This document shows, one piece after another, positions 34,641 to 42,615 of a DNA stretch of 64,000 nucleotides. Location of the stretch: contig DATLIY010000007.1 in assembly GCA_035539175.1 (NCBI GenBank), positions 806,001 to 870,000 of the forward strand. The letters are read 5' to 3'. Position 1 is the first letter of the stretch. Every line of letters begins with the position of its first letter. The notes beneath the pieces are model-generated. The model was not told where the DNA came from, did no database searches, and worked only from the letters and a program-made list of their open reading frames with translations. Source of the DNA: Acidisarcina sp. (lineage in GTDB: Bacteria; Acidobacteriota; Terriglobia; Terriglobales; Acidobacteriaceae). Made by a program: the position numbers and the translations under genes.

Positions 34641-36478
34641 TGCTCGCGACTCCAGAGCTTATCCGCGGCGAACGGAACGCGGGCCTGCGGCGGCAGGATC
34701 TGCCTGGGATCGGCTGGATCTTTCTGTGTGCTCTCGCTGCTGTTCTCCCATTAGTGGTGCGGGGAAACTCCTTCGGTCACGACTTCGACTTCCACCTGCT
34801 CTCGTGGATGGAGACAGCGAAGCAGTGGCATGAGGGCGTTGTCTACCCGCACTGGCTGGCAGGCGCAAACTATGGCGCGGGAGAGCCGCGATTTCTCTTC
34901 TACCCCCCCGCCTCATGGATGCTGGGTGCTCTGCTGGGGACACTGACGAACTGGGCAGCGGCGCCCATCCTCTTCGTCTTCGTCTCCCTTTTTCTCTCCG
35001 GGATCAGCCTCTACTGCCTGGCCCGCGACTGGATGCCGCGCAGCGCGGCAACAGTGGCAGCCTGCATCTATGCGGTCAACCCCTATGCGCTCTTCAACGC
35101 CTATGAGCGCTCGGCCTATGGCGAGTTGCTGGCCGGTGTGTGGATGCCTCTGATCCTGCTCTACGCGCTGCGCCGTCGTGGCTCCAATCCTGGCTCGCGT
35201 CGCGGTTGCCGCCGTGGCTGCCGTCGTGGCTGCATGGTTCCGCTGGCTCTCGTGGTTGCCGCCGTCTGGCTTACGAATGCTCCCGCCGCCGTGATGGCCT
35301 GTTATACGCTGGCAGGCGTGGCAGTGGCCCTTGCGATTGCAGAACGGGAGCCGTGGACGCTGCTCCGGCTTGGGTTGGGCGGCGGCCTTGGTATGGGGAT
35401 CGCTTCCTTCTATCTCATCCCCGCGGCATATGAGCGCCGATGGGTGGAAATTGCGCGAGCCATCGGTCCGGACATGCGGGTTGAGGACAGCTTCCTCTTC
35501 GCCCGGGCCGGTGAGGCCTTTCATGTAGCCGTGTTGCGAACAGCATCGATCCTTGCCGTTACGCTGATGGCAGCTACCCTGATTGCGCTCGCCATCCTTT
35601 GGCGCAGAAGGAACCGGGCCGCTCTTGCCCCTGACCTGCGCCGGTGGCTGATTGGATCGCTGCTGATTAGCGCCGCAATATTCTTCCTCCTGCTGCCGTG
35701 GAGCGAACCCATCTGGCGTTTCGCGCCTGAGATCCGGTTCCTGCAGTTCCCCTGGCGCTGGCTTCTGTTGCAAAGCGCGGTGATGGCGTTTGTCTCGGGC
35801 CTTGCGGTATGGACCCTCCTTGCGCGCCGCTCCTCTGCTTTCTGGGTCAGGCTGGCGGCGGTAGCGTGTCTCGCGATCCTTGTCGCGGCGGAGATGACGG
35901 CCTTCTACCAACCGGAGGATGAGGACGATACACTGGCGCACCAGATCGCGACCTTCCGCTCTGGAGCGGGAGTCGAAGGCACGGACGAGTACACGCCCAG
36001 GAACGCGGACAACTCCGCCATCCAGAAGAACCTGCCTCGGCTGCGCCTGCTCGCCTCTCCCGACGCCGAAGTCCTAGATAGCAAAGTTGAGGAGAGCGAA
36101 GTCGAGAGCAACCCTGTCTATACACCGCAGGCTCCGCATCTCGACGGCAAGATCCAGGTGGATCGCTGGCAGTCGCAGCACAAGCTCATCCGCGTCACGA
36201 TGAAAACTCCAGGATTCGCCGTGTTGCGGCTTATGGATTATCCCGGTTGGAGGGTTCTCGTCAACGCCAGTTCGCAAACCGCCCGTCCTCGGCGCAGAGA
36301 CGGGCTGCTGGTGGTGCCGCTGCCTGCCGGGGCCTCACGAATCGAGGTGCTTTGGCAATCCACCCCCGACGAGACATGGGGCAAAGCGGTCACTTTTTTG
36401 GCTTTGCTCTTGCTGATTCCCATCGCCATGGCCGAACGGTTGGACGACATGGATAGTTCGGCAGCAAACGAAGAATAG
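34640..36478 (+). CDS. Polytopic membrane protein, PTPS-related family (PF10131-like)
   Basis: A 612-residue protein with about ten membrane helices. The N-terminus has GHDFDFHLLSWMETAKQWHEG, PHWLAGANYGAGEPRFLFYPP and AVNPYALFNAYERSAYGELLA, which is the layout of the '6-pyruvoyl-tetrahydropterin synthase-related' membrane family. That family's own function is not established, but it resembles lipid-linked glycosyltransferases. A cytoplasmic loop has the tandem repeat RRGC three times. The soluble C-terminal part includes ITVKAP-type beta strands. Its ATG overlaps the acylase stop as TAATG, so the two are translationally coupled. Confidence 0.78.
   Translation: MLATPELIRGERNAGLRRQDLPGIGWIFLCALAAVLPLVVRGNSFGHDFDFHLLSWMETAKQWHEGVVYPHWLAGANYGAGEPRFLFYPPASWMLGALLGTLTNWAAAPILFVFVSLFLSGISLYCLARDWMPRSAATVAACIYAVNPYALFNAYERSAYGELLAGVWMPLILLYALRRRGSNPGSRRGCRRGCRRGCMVPLALVVAAVWLTNAPAAVMACYTLAGVAVALAIAEREPWTLLRLGLGGGLGMGIASFYLIPAAYERRWVEIARAIGPDMRVEDSFLFARAGEAFHVAVLRTASILAVTLMAATLIALAILWRRRNRAALAPDLRRWLIGSLLISAAIFFLLLPWSEPIWRFAPEIRFLQFPWRWLLLQSAVMAFVSGLAVWTLLARRSSAFWVRLAAVACLAILVAAEMTAFYQPEDEDDTLAHQIATFRSGAGVEGTDEYTPRNADNSAIQKNLPRLRLLASPDAEVLDSKVEESEVESNPVYTPQAPHLDGKIQVDRWQSQHKLIRVTMKTPGFAVLRLMDYPGWRVLVNASSQTARPRRRDGLLVVPLPAGASRIEVLWQSTPDETWGKAVTFLALLLLIPIAMAERLDDMDSSAANEE
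35198..35233 (+). repeat. Three-fold 12-bp in-frame repeat
   Basis: Three 12-base units encode RRGC-RRGC-RRGC between two membrane helices of the PTPS-related protein. The units differ slightly at wobble positions (cgtcgcggttgc, cgccgtggctgc, cgtcgtggctgc). Confidence 0.75.
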
Positions 36479-36519
36479 CGCGGCCAGGAAGAGGAAGAAA
36501 TGGCCGGGCCGCCTCAGGT

Positions 36520-37428
36520 ATGATTGAAGAAATGCACGCCAACGTCAGGGAAATACTCGAATCTGGCGCGGAACTCACAGACCGCGCGCTGGAGAGGTTG
36601 ATGCCTCCGGCTGAGCAGGCTCCATCCTCCATCCACCGGGCCATGCGCCACAGCGTCTTCGCCGGCGGCAAGCGGCTGCGGCCGATTCTATGCATGCAGG
36701 CGGCGATGACCGTCGCCGGCCACGGCAGTTTGCCCGAGGGCATTGAAGATCTCGGTTCTGCGCTGGAGATGCTGCATACCTATTCGCTCATCCACGACGA
36801 CCTGCCTGCACTCGACAACGACGATCTGCGGCGCGGCAAGCCTACCTGCCATGTCGTGTTTGGAGAAGCGATTGCGATTCTTGCCGGAGACGCGCTGCAA
36901 ACACAGGCCTATGAGGTTCTCGCCGGCCTGAAGTGCCCGGCCCCGGCAGCCATCGAGATTGTGCGTCAGGTTGCGCAGGCAACCGGCACGGTAGAAGGCA
37001 TGATCGGCGGCCAGGTGCTGGATCTCGAAGGCGAACACCACAAGCCGACGGCAGAGATGGTCGATGCCATCCATCGTGCAAAGACAGGCGCGCTGATTCG
37101 CGTCAGCATGGCGACAGGCGCTATCTATGCCGGGGGCAGCGCAGACGATGTGCGGCGGTTGCAGGAGTTTGGACGCAAGGCCGGCCTCGCCTTCCAGATA
37201 GCCGATGACGTGCTCGACATGACACAGGATTCAGAGCAGTTGGGCAAGACCGCGGGCAAGGATCTGGCTAGCGAGAAGATGACGTGGCCCGCAGTCTACG
37301 GAATCGAAAAATCGCGGCAGGATGCGGAGAGTCTGATTACGGAAGCCTTTCAGGAATTGACCCCTTACGGCGAGCGCGCCGACGGGTTGAAAGCGGTCGC
37401 ACGGTATCTGGTAGAGCGGACGCACTGA
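36520..37428 (+). CDS. ispA: Farnesyl diphosphate synthase
   Basis: A short-chain trans-isoprenyl synthase of 302 residues. The first aspartate-rich motif is HDDLPALDNDDLRRGKPT, and the residues before it (MLHTYSLIHDD) identify FPP/GPP synthase rather than a long-chain enzyme. The second motif is DDVLDMTQD. It supplies precursor for undecaprenyl and other polyprenyl chains. The starts at 36520 and 36532 cannot be separated. A MIP18-type gene follows about 35 bases later and may be co-transcribed. Confidence 0.93.
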   Translation: MIEEMHANVREILESGAELTDRALERLMPPAEQAPSSIHRAMRHSVFAGGKRLRPILCMQAAMTVAGHGSLPEGIEDLGSALEMLHTYSLIHDDLPALDNDDLRRGKPTCHVVFGEAIAILAGDALQTQAYEVLAGLKCPAPAAIEIVRQVAQATGTVEGMIGGQVLDLEGEHHKPTAEMVDAIHRAKTGALIRVSMATGAIYAGGSADDVRRLQEFGRKAGLAFQIADDVLDMTQDSEQLGKTAGKDLASEKMTWPAVYGIEKSRQDAESLITEAFQELTPYGERADGLKAVARYLVERTH

Positions 37429-37463
37429 CCCGGGTACAGTTCCGGGAGGCAATGGAGCGATGG

Positions 37464-37796
37464 ATGGCATTGACTGAGCAGGATGTACTTACAGCGTTGA
37501 AGGATTGCTACGATCCCGAGGTGCCGGTGAACATTGTCGATCTTGGCCTGGTCTATGGCGTCACGCTGCAGCCGGATGCCGACTCAACTCCCGCCTTTCC
37601 GCGCCAGCATGTCGCCGTTGAGATGACTCTGACAACGCCGCATTGCCCCGCCCACTCGATGATGGTTGAGCAGATTCGCAATCGTCTTGCCGGCATCCCG
37701 GAAATCAGCCAGGCCAAGGTAAACCTGGTCTGGCAGCCAGCCTGGGGCCCGGAGCGAATTACGCCAGAGGGCCGGAAAGCACTGGGCTTCGAGTAG
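37464..37796 (+). CDS. Metal-sulfur cluster assembly factor, MIP18/DUF59 family
   Basis: A 110-residue SufT/PaaD-type protein. The hallmarks YDPEVPVNIVDLGLVYGV and LTTPHCPAHSMM (with the conserved cysteine) are complete, and the end is VWQPAWGPERIT. Family members help deliver Fe-S clusters or assemble multimeric oxygenases. The ATG at 37464 has GGAG 6 bases upstream and beats the ATG at 37452. No suf or isc genes adjoin it. There is a lone cysteine desulfurase at 49501, but it appears dedicated to tRNA. Confidence 0.9.
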   Translation: MALTEQDVLTALKDCYDPEVPVNIVDLGLVYGVTLQPDADSTPAFPRQHVAVEMTLTTPHCPAHSMMVEQIRNRLAGIPEISQAKVNLVWQPAWGPERITPEGRKALGFE

Positions 37797-37872
37797 CACT
37801 CGCGGGCTGCGCGGAGAAAGGGCGTAACCCTCCTCCTCCACAGCAGCCGCTTCCCTCTTCGTTCGAGAACTT

Positions 37873-38196
37873 TTATCTGCGAACCATGCGGCGAACCGAC
37901 TCGCCCTGCTCTGCCAGTTGCTCCACAAATCCTTCAATCTTCTGCAGCAGGTTCTGGCCCGTCTTTACGTAGCCCGGGATACCTTCCCACCACTCTTTGA
38001 TCACTTCCGGCTCTTCTGCCAGAGCGATTATGGTGCCTGCGGCGGCGAGGCCAACACCCGCTTTACGCTTACCCCCCAGCAACAAACAGACGCCCGCGAT
38101 TAAAGATCCGACGGCAACGGTTCGTGTCCAGGGGAACTCCTTTGCCGACCTGGGGAGACGGGCTTCGATTTGCTTTGGCATCGTGGAAAGACTCAT
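37873..38196 (-). CDS. Small membrane protein of unknown function
   Basis: A 107-residue protein with a basic N-terminus (PRSAKEF), two adjoining hydrophobic segments (about 27-57: GSLIAGVCLLLGG; AAAGTIIALA), then an amphipathic C-terminal helix. No family is recognised; it resembles the short envelope-stress proteins (YtxH/DUF883-like) only in its general layout. It begins with a cluster of two methionines (MSLSTM), either of which could be the start. Confidence 0.7.
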   Translation of the reverse strand: MSLSTMPKQIEARLPRSAKEFPWTRTVAVGSLIAGVCLLLGGKRKAGVGLAAAGTIIALAEEPEVIKEWWEGIPGYVKTGQNLLQKIEGFVEQLAEQGESVRRMVRR

Positions 38197-38311
38197 GGGG
38201 ATTCTCGACCCTCTTTTCTACGGGATTGAACTTTCTACTTGGACTGTCGCGCCATGGCGCGCGCCGAAATCATTGCTGATTCTAACTAGGATGCGGTTCG
38301 TCGGGATGCGG

Positions 38312-38623
38312 CTAGTCGAGGTCGAAGTCGCGCAGAGGCTTCTCCCCATCTGGGGTTTCCTTTGCTTTCTTGAGTGCCTCGGCAAATTTCTTCGCCATCA
38401 GGTCGCCCTTGTTCTTCTCCGCGTCGACCGCCTGGCGGAAGATGCTCTCCTTGCGCTCGTCCTGCTCCCGCATGGCGCGCGCGGCCGTCTCGAAGTCCTC
38501 GAACATGCGTTTGCGCGGCGCAGGTGTATGCGTCACCACGGCGCGAGTCACGGGATCGATCTTGAGTACCGCTCCGCAATCCGGGCAGGTTACATCGAAC
38601 GTATTGGTTGATTGGCTTGGCAT
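38312..38623 (-). CDS. Small zinc-finger-like protein
   Basis: A 103-residue protein with a single CPDCG motif at about 14-18, a charged helical middle (FEDFETAARAMREQDERKES) and a Lys-rich tail ending in LRDFDLD. It has the composition of a nucleic-acid- or protein-binding adapter. Only one CxxC pair is present, so a full zinc ribbon would need a partner. It lies downstream of bshC, in the same direction, 63 bases after it. A GTG eight codons upstream is an alternative start. Confidence 0.75.
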   Translation of the reverse strand: MPSQSTNTFDVTCPDCGAVLKIDPVTRAVVTHTPAPRKRMFEDFETAARAMREQDERKESIFRQAVDAEKNKGDLMAKKFAEALKKAKETPDGEKPLRDFDLD

Positions 38624-38686
38624 GGCTCCTCGGGTATTGTAGGACACCCGGGAGACGATCGGCCAGAGGATGCGTGGAAAGCGGCT

Positions 38687-40327
38687 CTAAAGAAAAATTA
38701 CCTTGTGCCCGGGACACTCCTGCCCCGCCTCCTGAACCAGCAGATCCATCAGGCTCTCGCCATAGCGAGCGGGGAAATAAGGCGCGCCAATCAACCGCTC
38801 CTGCGGATGGCGATCCGGAAAGAGGGCGAGAATCAATGCCTCCGCGTGACGTGCCAGGCTTGCTTCCTTTTGCAATTGGTAGTTTGCGGCCAGCCTTCGA
38901 AGCCGGTTCATCTGGTAACGCATTTTCGATGCCGCGACCTCCGCGGATCGGCCCAGTCCCGCATCGAGGGCGCTCATGTATTGCGTCAGGGAGGTCAGCT
39001 CCGCATCGAGCGCATTTCCCGCGGAGGCCAGCTTGCGCTTCCCTTCCACGGACATGGACCGTGCGCCAAGCCTCTGCGCGATATCGTCGGCGGTGGATTG
39101 CAGAATGTCGTCGAGCGAAAGATCGTGACGGCGCAGGACCTCGGCAATCTGCGGCTCAACCAGCGTCGCGGAAAGCCGTGGCAGAATCTGCGTGGTGTGG
39201 CCAAGGATCCGCTCATAAAGAACCTGGGATTGCGCGAAGTAGGCAATCTCCGCCGGCCCACCGATGTACGCGGATGTGGGCAGAATGGCGTCCTGAAAAA
39301 CCGGGCGGAGCAGTGCATTGGGGCTGAGACGCTCAGGCTCACTGTCGAGGATGGCGAGCAGGTCTTGCGACGAATAATTCTGCCGGCCAGCCTGCCATTG
39401 GCCGTCGCTCAAGGTCTTCAGCGCCTGACGGGCTCCGGTGGTGCCATCGATCAAGAACAGAAGACTCGATTGCGCAGTGACCAGGACTTGGGAGTGATAT
39501 CCCGATGCAGTGAGGAGGCGGTCGCGCTCCATCAATGCATCGCGCAGCTCGACAGGATGTTCAATCGCATGTCGAAGCACCCGCTCGCCCAGCGCGTGAT
39601 AGGGACGCAGAGAGGCATCCATCACTACCAGTCCCTGATGCGCAAAAACCGCCGCGATCCATTCGCCAAAGGCCTGTGCAAAGCTGCGTCCGGGCTGGTA
39701 GCTTGTGCGGAGCTGATCCACCACCGGCCCGTAGCCAAGCAGGGCTTCCGCCTGATCCACGAGCGAGCGAATCTGTTCGCCAAAAAGAATTCCGCCAACC
39801 GGAGCATTCGCCACATGCGCACCCTGGTAGGTAAGCGTCTCCAGCGAGCGGCGGGAGGGCAGCGTGACGTGGTTTACCTCGGCGAAATCGTGATCCTCGG
39901 TGGCCAGCCAGAAGACAGGTACGTGCGGCAACCCGGCGGCGGTGGCGTCCTGCGCCTTGCGGATTGCCGTTGCAGCTTTCAGCAGGGTGTAGAGCGGACC
40001 ACCGAAGAGACCAACCTGTTGTCCGGTGACGACAACACTGGCGCCCTGCCGGATGCGCTCGATATTCGCAAGTGCCTTAGGATGCGTATTCTGCGGATGC
40101 GTATTCTGCGACGTCAGCAGATCCGCGAGGGACGCCCGTGCAGCGGAGCTGATTGTCGAGGACGCGCGCATCCAGGAATGGGACCGCGGGCTGGCGGGAA
40201 AGAAAGGTGACAGCGGCTCCGTGCGCTCGCAATACTCCCGAAAGATATGGCTCGGGTGCGGCAGAATCGAGATGGGATAACACTCAGTTTGCAAAGCCAA
40301 ACTCTCTCCCTGTTCGTTACTTCCCAC
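38687..40327 (-). CDS. bshC: Bacillithiol biosynthesis cysteine-adding enzyme BshC
   Basis: The putative cysteine ligase of bacillithiol synthesis. VVTGQQVGLFGGPLYTLLKA and FWLATEDHDFAEVNHV are diagnostic. The start is unsettled: the frame is open to a TTG at 40357, the GTG at 40327 has AGG 6 bases upstream, and a TTG at 40294 has GGGAGAG. The length is about 540. No bshA or bshB gene is in the window. An in-frame duplication gives QNTHP twice. It follows the DUF2520 gene in the same direction. Confidence 0.88.
   Translation of the reverse strand: MGSNEQGESLALQTECYPISILPHPSHIFREYCERTEPLSPFFPASPRSHSWMRASSTISSAARASLADLLTSQNTHPQNTHPKALANIERIRQGASVVVTGQQVGLFGGPLYTLLKAATAIRKAQDATAAGLPHVPVFWLATEDHDFAEVNHVTLPSRRSLETLTYQGAHVANAPVGGILFGEQIRSLVDQAEALLGYGPVVDQLRTSYQPGRSFAQAFGEWIAAVFAHQGLVVMDASLRPYHALGERVLRHAIEHPVELRDALMERDRLLTASGYHSQVLVTAQSSLLFLIDGTTGARQALKTLSDGQWQAGRQNYSSQDLLAILDSEPERLSPNALLRPVFQDAILPTSAYIGGPAEIAYFAQSQVLYERILGHTTQILPRLSATLVEPQIAEVLRRHDLSLDDILQSTADDIAQRLGARSMSVEGKRKLASAGNALDAELTSLTQYMSALDAGLGRSAEVAASKMRYQMNRLRRLAANYQLQKEASLARHAEALILALFPDRHPQERLIGAPYFPARYGESLMDLLVQEAGQECPGHKVIFL
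40080..40109 (-). repeat. 15-bp tandem duplication inside bshC
   Basis: GGATGCGTATTCTGC occurs twice in perfect tandem (40080-40094 and 40095-40109), duplicating five residues (QNTHP) of a variable region of BshC. Confidence 0.85.
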
Positions 40328-40400
40328 TTCAAACCTGCGCACGTATGCATCGCGCAATCACGGTCCATCTACCCTAAGTCTCTCATGACAAAGCCTGTGG

Positions 40401-41318
40401 TTAAAGCGTACTGGCATCTGCACCCACTGTCAGCACGCGCCACATCTCTTCCCGCTTGCGGACTGGCAGAGACTCGAGCGCATGGATCGCCAGCGATCGA
40501 TAAACATCAGCAAGAATCGGATGCGCGGCGAGTGCCTGAAGATGCAGTTGTATCGTGGCAATATCGCCCCGGGCGATCGGCCCGCTGAAGCTCTCCCTCG
40601 CTCCACTCGAGATAAAGTTCTGCACCGTGGAAGCGGCAATCGGAGCGAGAAGCCGCGTTGCCTGGTTCGCGCTTAACCCTGCGAGCATGGCGGCGCTCTG
40701 CGCGGCCACCAGGCTGCTGAGCAACAGCGGCGAAGCCAGCGTGGCCGCCGCGTGATACAGAATCTTATCGGAAGAATCGATGCGAAAAGGCTCGCCATGC
40801 AAGCGCCGCACCAGCAGGAACAGCCTCCGCCGCAGTGCGGAAGAGGACTCCACTGCAAACGGCGCTCCCACTAGGGTGACGGGCTTCCGCGTCGGAAAGG
40901 TCATCAAGGGGTGCACCGCAGCGGTCTGCGCTCCGGCCTCGGAAGCCGCCGCAAGCACCTCGATGGTTCTCACCCCGCTGGAGTGGAGGACGATCTGATT
41001 CTCAAGCGTTTGCCCCAGCTCCCACCGTCGCGCCACCAGCGCTTCACACACCTCTGCGATTGCGCCATCGGGCACGCATATCCAGAGGATCGGCGCATCG
41101 AGAGTCGCCTCGTCGATCGTGGTCAGGTGTAATCCTCTGGACGCCCGCTCAGGCAGGCGCCTCACCACGACTTCTCCAATGGGGAAGCCCGCAGACAAGA
41201 GCGCGGAGACGAGGGAGGTTCCCCAATTCCCCAGCCCGATCACCGTGATGCGAGGCAAGCTCGATTTCTCTTTTGAGACAGTTCCGGCGCGGCGCGACGT
41301 ACGTGGTGATTTCATCAT
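40401..41318 (-). CDS. Rossmann-fold/DUF2520 protein, NADP-dependent oxidoreductase-like
   Basis: A roughly 300-residue protein. A Rossmann GLGNWGTSL motif near the N-terminus (VIGLGNWG) is followed by a DUF2520 domain with AVHPLMTF and the helices LYHAAATLASPLLL and RESFSGPIARGD. Similar proteins are F420/NADP-type oxidoreductases of unsettled substrate. The frame is open 180 codons upstream but overlaps the opposing NUDIX gene. The ATGs at 41318/41315 or a TTG at 41258, right before the Rossmann motif, are plausible starts. The stop lies 43-107 bases before bshC. Confidence 0.83.
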   Translation of the reverse strand: MMKSPRTSRRAGTVSKEKSSLPRITVIGLGNWGTSLVSALLSAGFPIGEVVVRRLPERASRGLHLTTIDEATLDAPILWICVPDGAIAEVCEALVARRWELGQTLENQIVLHSSGVRTIEVLAAASEAGAQTAAVHPLMTFPTRKPVTLVGAPFAVESSSALRRRLFLLVRRLHGEPFRIDSSDKILYHAAATLASPLLLSSLVAAQSAAMLAGLSANQATRLLAPIAASTVQNFISSGARESFSGPIARGDIATIQLHLQALAAHPILADVYRSLAIHALESLPVRKREEMWRVLTVGADASTL

Positions 41319-41372
41319 TGGGGTCCAGATCGAATGGTAACGTAAATGAGAAACTCGGAAGGACGAGGGTAC

Positions 41373-42002
41373 ATGGCAAAGAAAAAAGCAGCCAAGACAG
41401 AGAAGCCTGTTTCGTTGACCAAAAAACCAGCCAGGAATATCGAAGTGGTCTCTTCGGTGTTGAGCTACTCCGGACCACTCTTCAACGTGCATACCGATAT
41501 GGTCCGCGAACCGGGCGGAACTGTCTCGCGCCGCGACGTGATCCGCCACAACGGATCGGTGGTGATGCTCGCCGTGGATGACTCGCGAAGCAAGCGCGAT
41601 CCGCTGATCATCATGGAGAGACAGTATCGCCACGCAGCTAGACAATTCCTGTGGGAACTGCCCGCAGGCAAGATGGATGAAGGCGAAAAGCCGCTGGCGG
41701 CTGCAAAGCGGGAGCTGATCGAAGAGACCGGATATCGCGCGAAACGCTGGACCAAGCTGGTGCGCTACTTCGCCAGCCCGGGCTTTCTCGGGGAGTGGAT
41801 GCAGGTATTTCTCGCCGAAGGACTTTCCGCAGGCATTGCTGAGCCGGAAGAAGATGAACACATCGAGGTCAAGCTTGTGCCGCTGTCGGAGGTGCTGTCG
41901 CTCATCGACGACGGACAGATCGAGGATGGAAAGACTCTGATCGCTGTCATGTTGTATGCGAGAAAAAAAGGTCTACTTCCAAAACGCGGCGCAAAGGCCT
42001 GA
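41373..42002 (+). CDS. NUDIX hydrolase, ADP-ribose pyrophosphatase-like
   Basis: A 209-residue protein with an intact Nudix box GKMDEGEKPLAAAKRELIEETGY and preceding RQYRHAARQFLWELPAG, which identifies the ADP-ribose pyrophosphatase group. The N-terminus is a lysine-rich extension of about 25 residues. The ATG at 41373 has a GAGGGTAC site upstream. It is divergent from the DUF2520 gene with a very short control region. A strong hairpin follows. Confidence 0.9.
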   Translation: MAKKKAAKTEKPVSLTKKPARNIEVVSSVLSYSGPLFNVHTDMVREPGGTVSRRDVIRHNGSVVMLAVDDSRSKRDPLIIMERQYRHAARQFLWELPAGKMDEGEKPLAAAKRELIEETGYRAKRWTKLVRYFASPGFLGEWMQVFLAEGLSAGIAEPEEDEHIEVKLVPLSEVLSLIDDGQIEDGKTLIAVMLYARKKGLLPKRGAKA

Positions 42003-42031
42003 CATAGCAGGCGTTGTGCGATACGCAATTC

Positions 42032-42078
42032 ACGAGCAGGGTCTGAGGCAAGCTTCAGACCCTGCTCGTTTGGTTTTT
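42032..42078 (+). terminator. Rho-independent terminator of the NUDIX gene
   Basis: A 15-bp perfect stem (ACGAGCAGGGTCTGA and its complement at 42055-42069) with an 8-base loop, followed by TTGGTTTTT. This is the most typical intrinsic terminator in the window. Confidence 0.88.
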
Positions 42079-42091
42079 AAGGGATAACCAT

Positions 42092-42121
42092 TTGGTCACT
42101 CATCGCGTCTGTTAGTGATAA
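42092..42121 (+). promoter_or_regulatory. Candidate promoter of the cold-shock gene
   Basis: TTGGTC (42092-42097), 18 bases, TGATAA (42116-42121). It would give a leader of about 45 bases. The -10 box is only moderate. Confidence 0.35.
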
Positions 42122-42173
42122 GCAGGTTGGGTTTCCCCCAGCCTCGATCTGCGTTAAGGAAGGTACGCGGCTT

Positions 42174-42392
42174 GTGGCAAATTACAAAGGCAAGGTGAAG
42201 TGGTTCAACAATGCGAAGGGATACGGTTTTATAGGACGCGAGGACGGCCCTGACGTTTTCGTTCACTATAGCGCCATCCAGCTCGATGGGTACAAGAGCC
42301 TGAAGGAAGGCGATGAGGTCGAATTCGACATCATTGAAGGACAGAAGGGTCCGCAGGCTGATGCGGTCACTCGCTTGCGCGAAGTAGCCTGA
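42174..42392 (+). CDS. Cold-shock protein, CspA family
   Basis: A 72-residue OB-fold RNA chaperone. It has [17 protein letters not shown] (RNP1 KGYGFI) and VFVHYSAI (RNP2), then [20 protein letters not shown]. The GTG start has AAGGAAGG 10 bases upstream (42156-42163). It follows the NUDIX terminator by about 100 bases and is followed by its own hairpin, so it is monocistronic. Confidence 0.95.
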   Translation: MANYKGKVKWFNNAKGYGFIGREDGPDVFVHYSAIQLDGYKSLKEGDEVEFDIIEGQKGPQADAVTRLREVA

Positions 42393-42514
42393 CACATTCA
42401 GGTAAACAGTACTAAAGCACACACGCCTGGCACACATCCATCCTGCGCGTGCAGGGAAGGTGTGGGCCTGAGAGCGCGGACCCGAATCCTCGCGGGAAAT
42501 AACTGCATCCACCG

Positions 42515-42551
42515 AAACCCGGCATATGCTGTCAGCGAATGCCGGGTTTTT
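42515..42551 (+). terminator. Rho-independent terminator after the cold-shock gene
   Basis: An 11-bp perfect stem (AAACCCGGCAT / ATGCCGGGTTT) with a 13-base loop, ending in TTTTT. It sits 123 bases after the csp stop and about 65 bases before polX. The region 42393-42514 holds no gene I can support. Confidence 0.75.
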
Positions 42552-42615
42552 GTCTGCGCATTTTCAATGCCGCGTCCGGCCGCGCGATAATGACCGCCGG
42601 GGGTTACGGTAGCCA

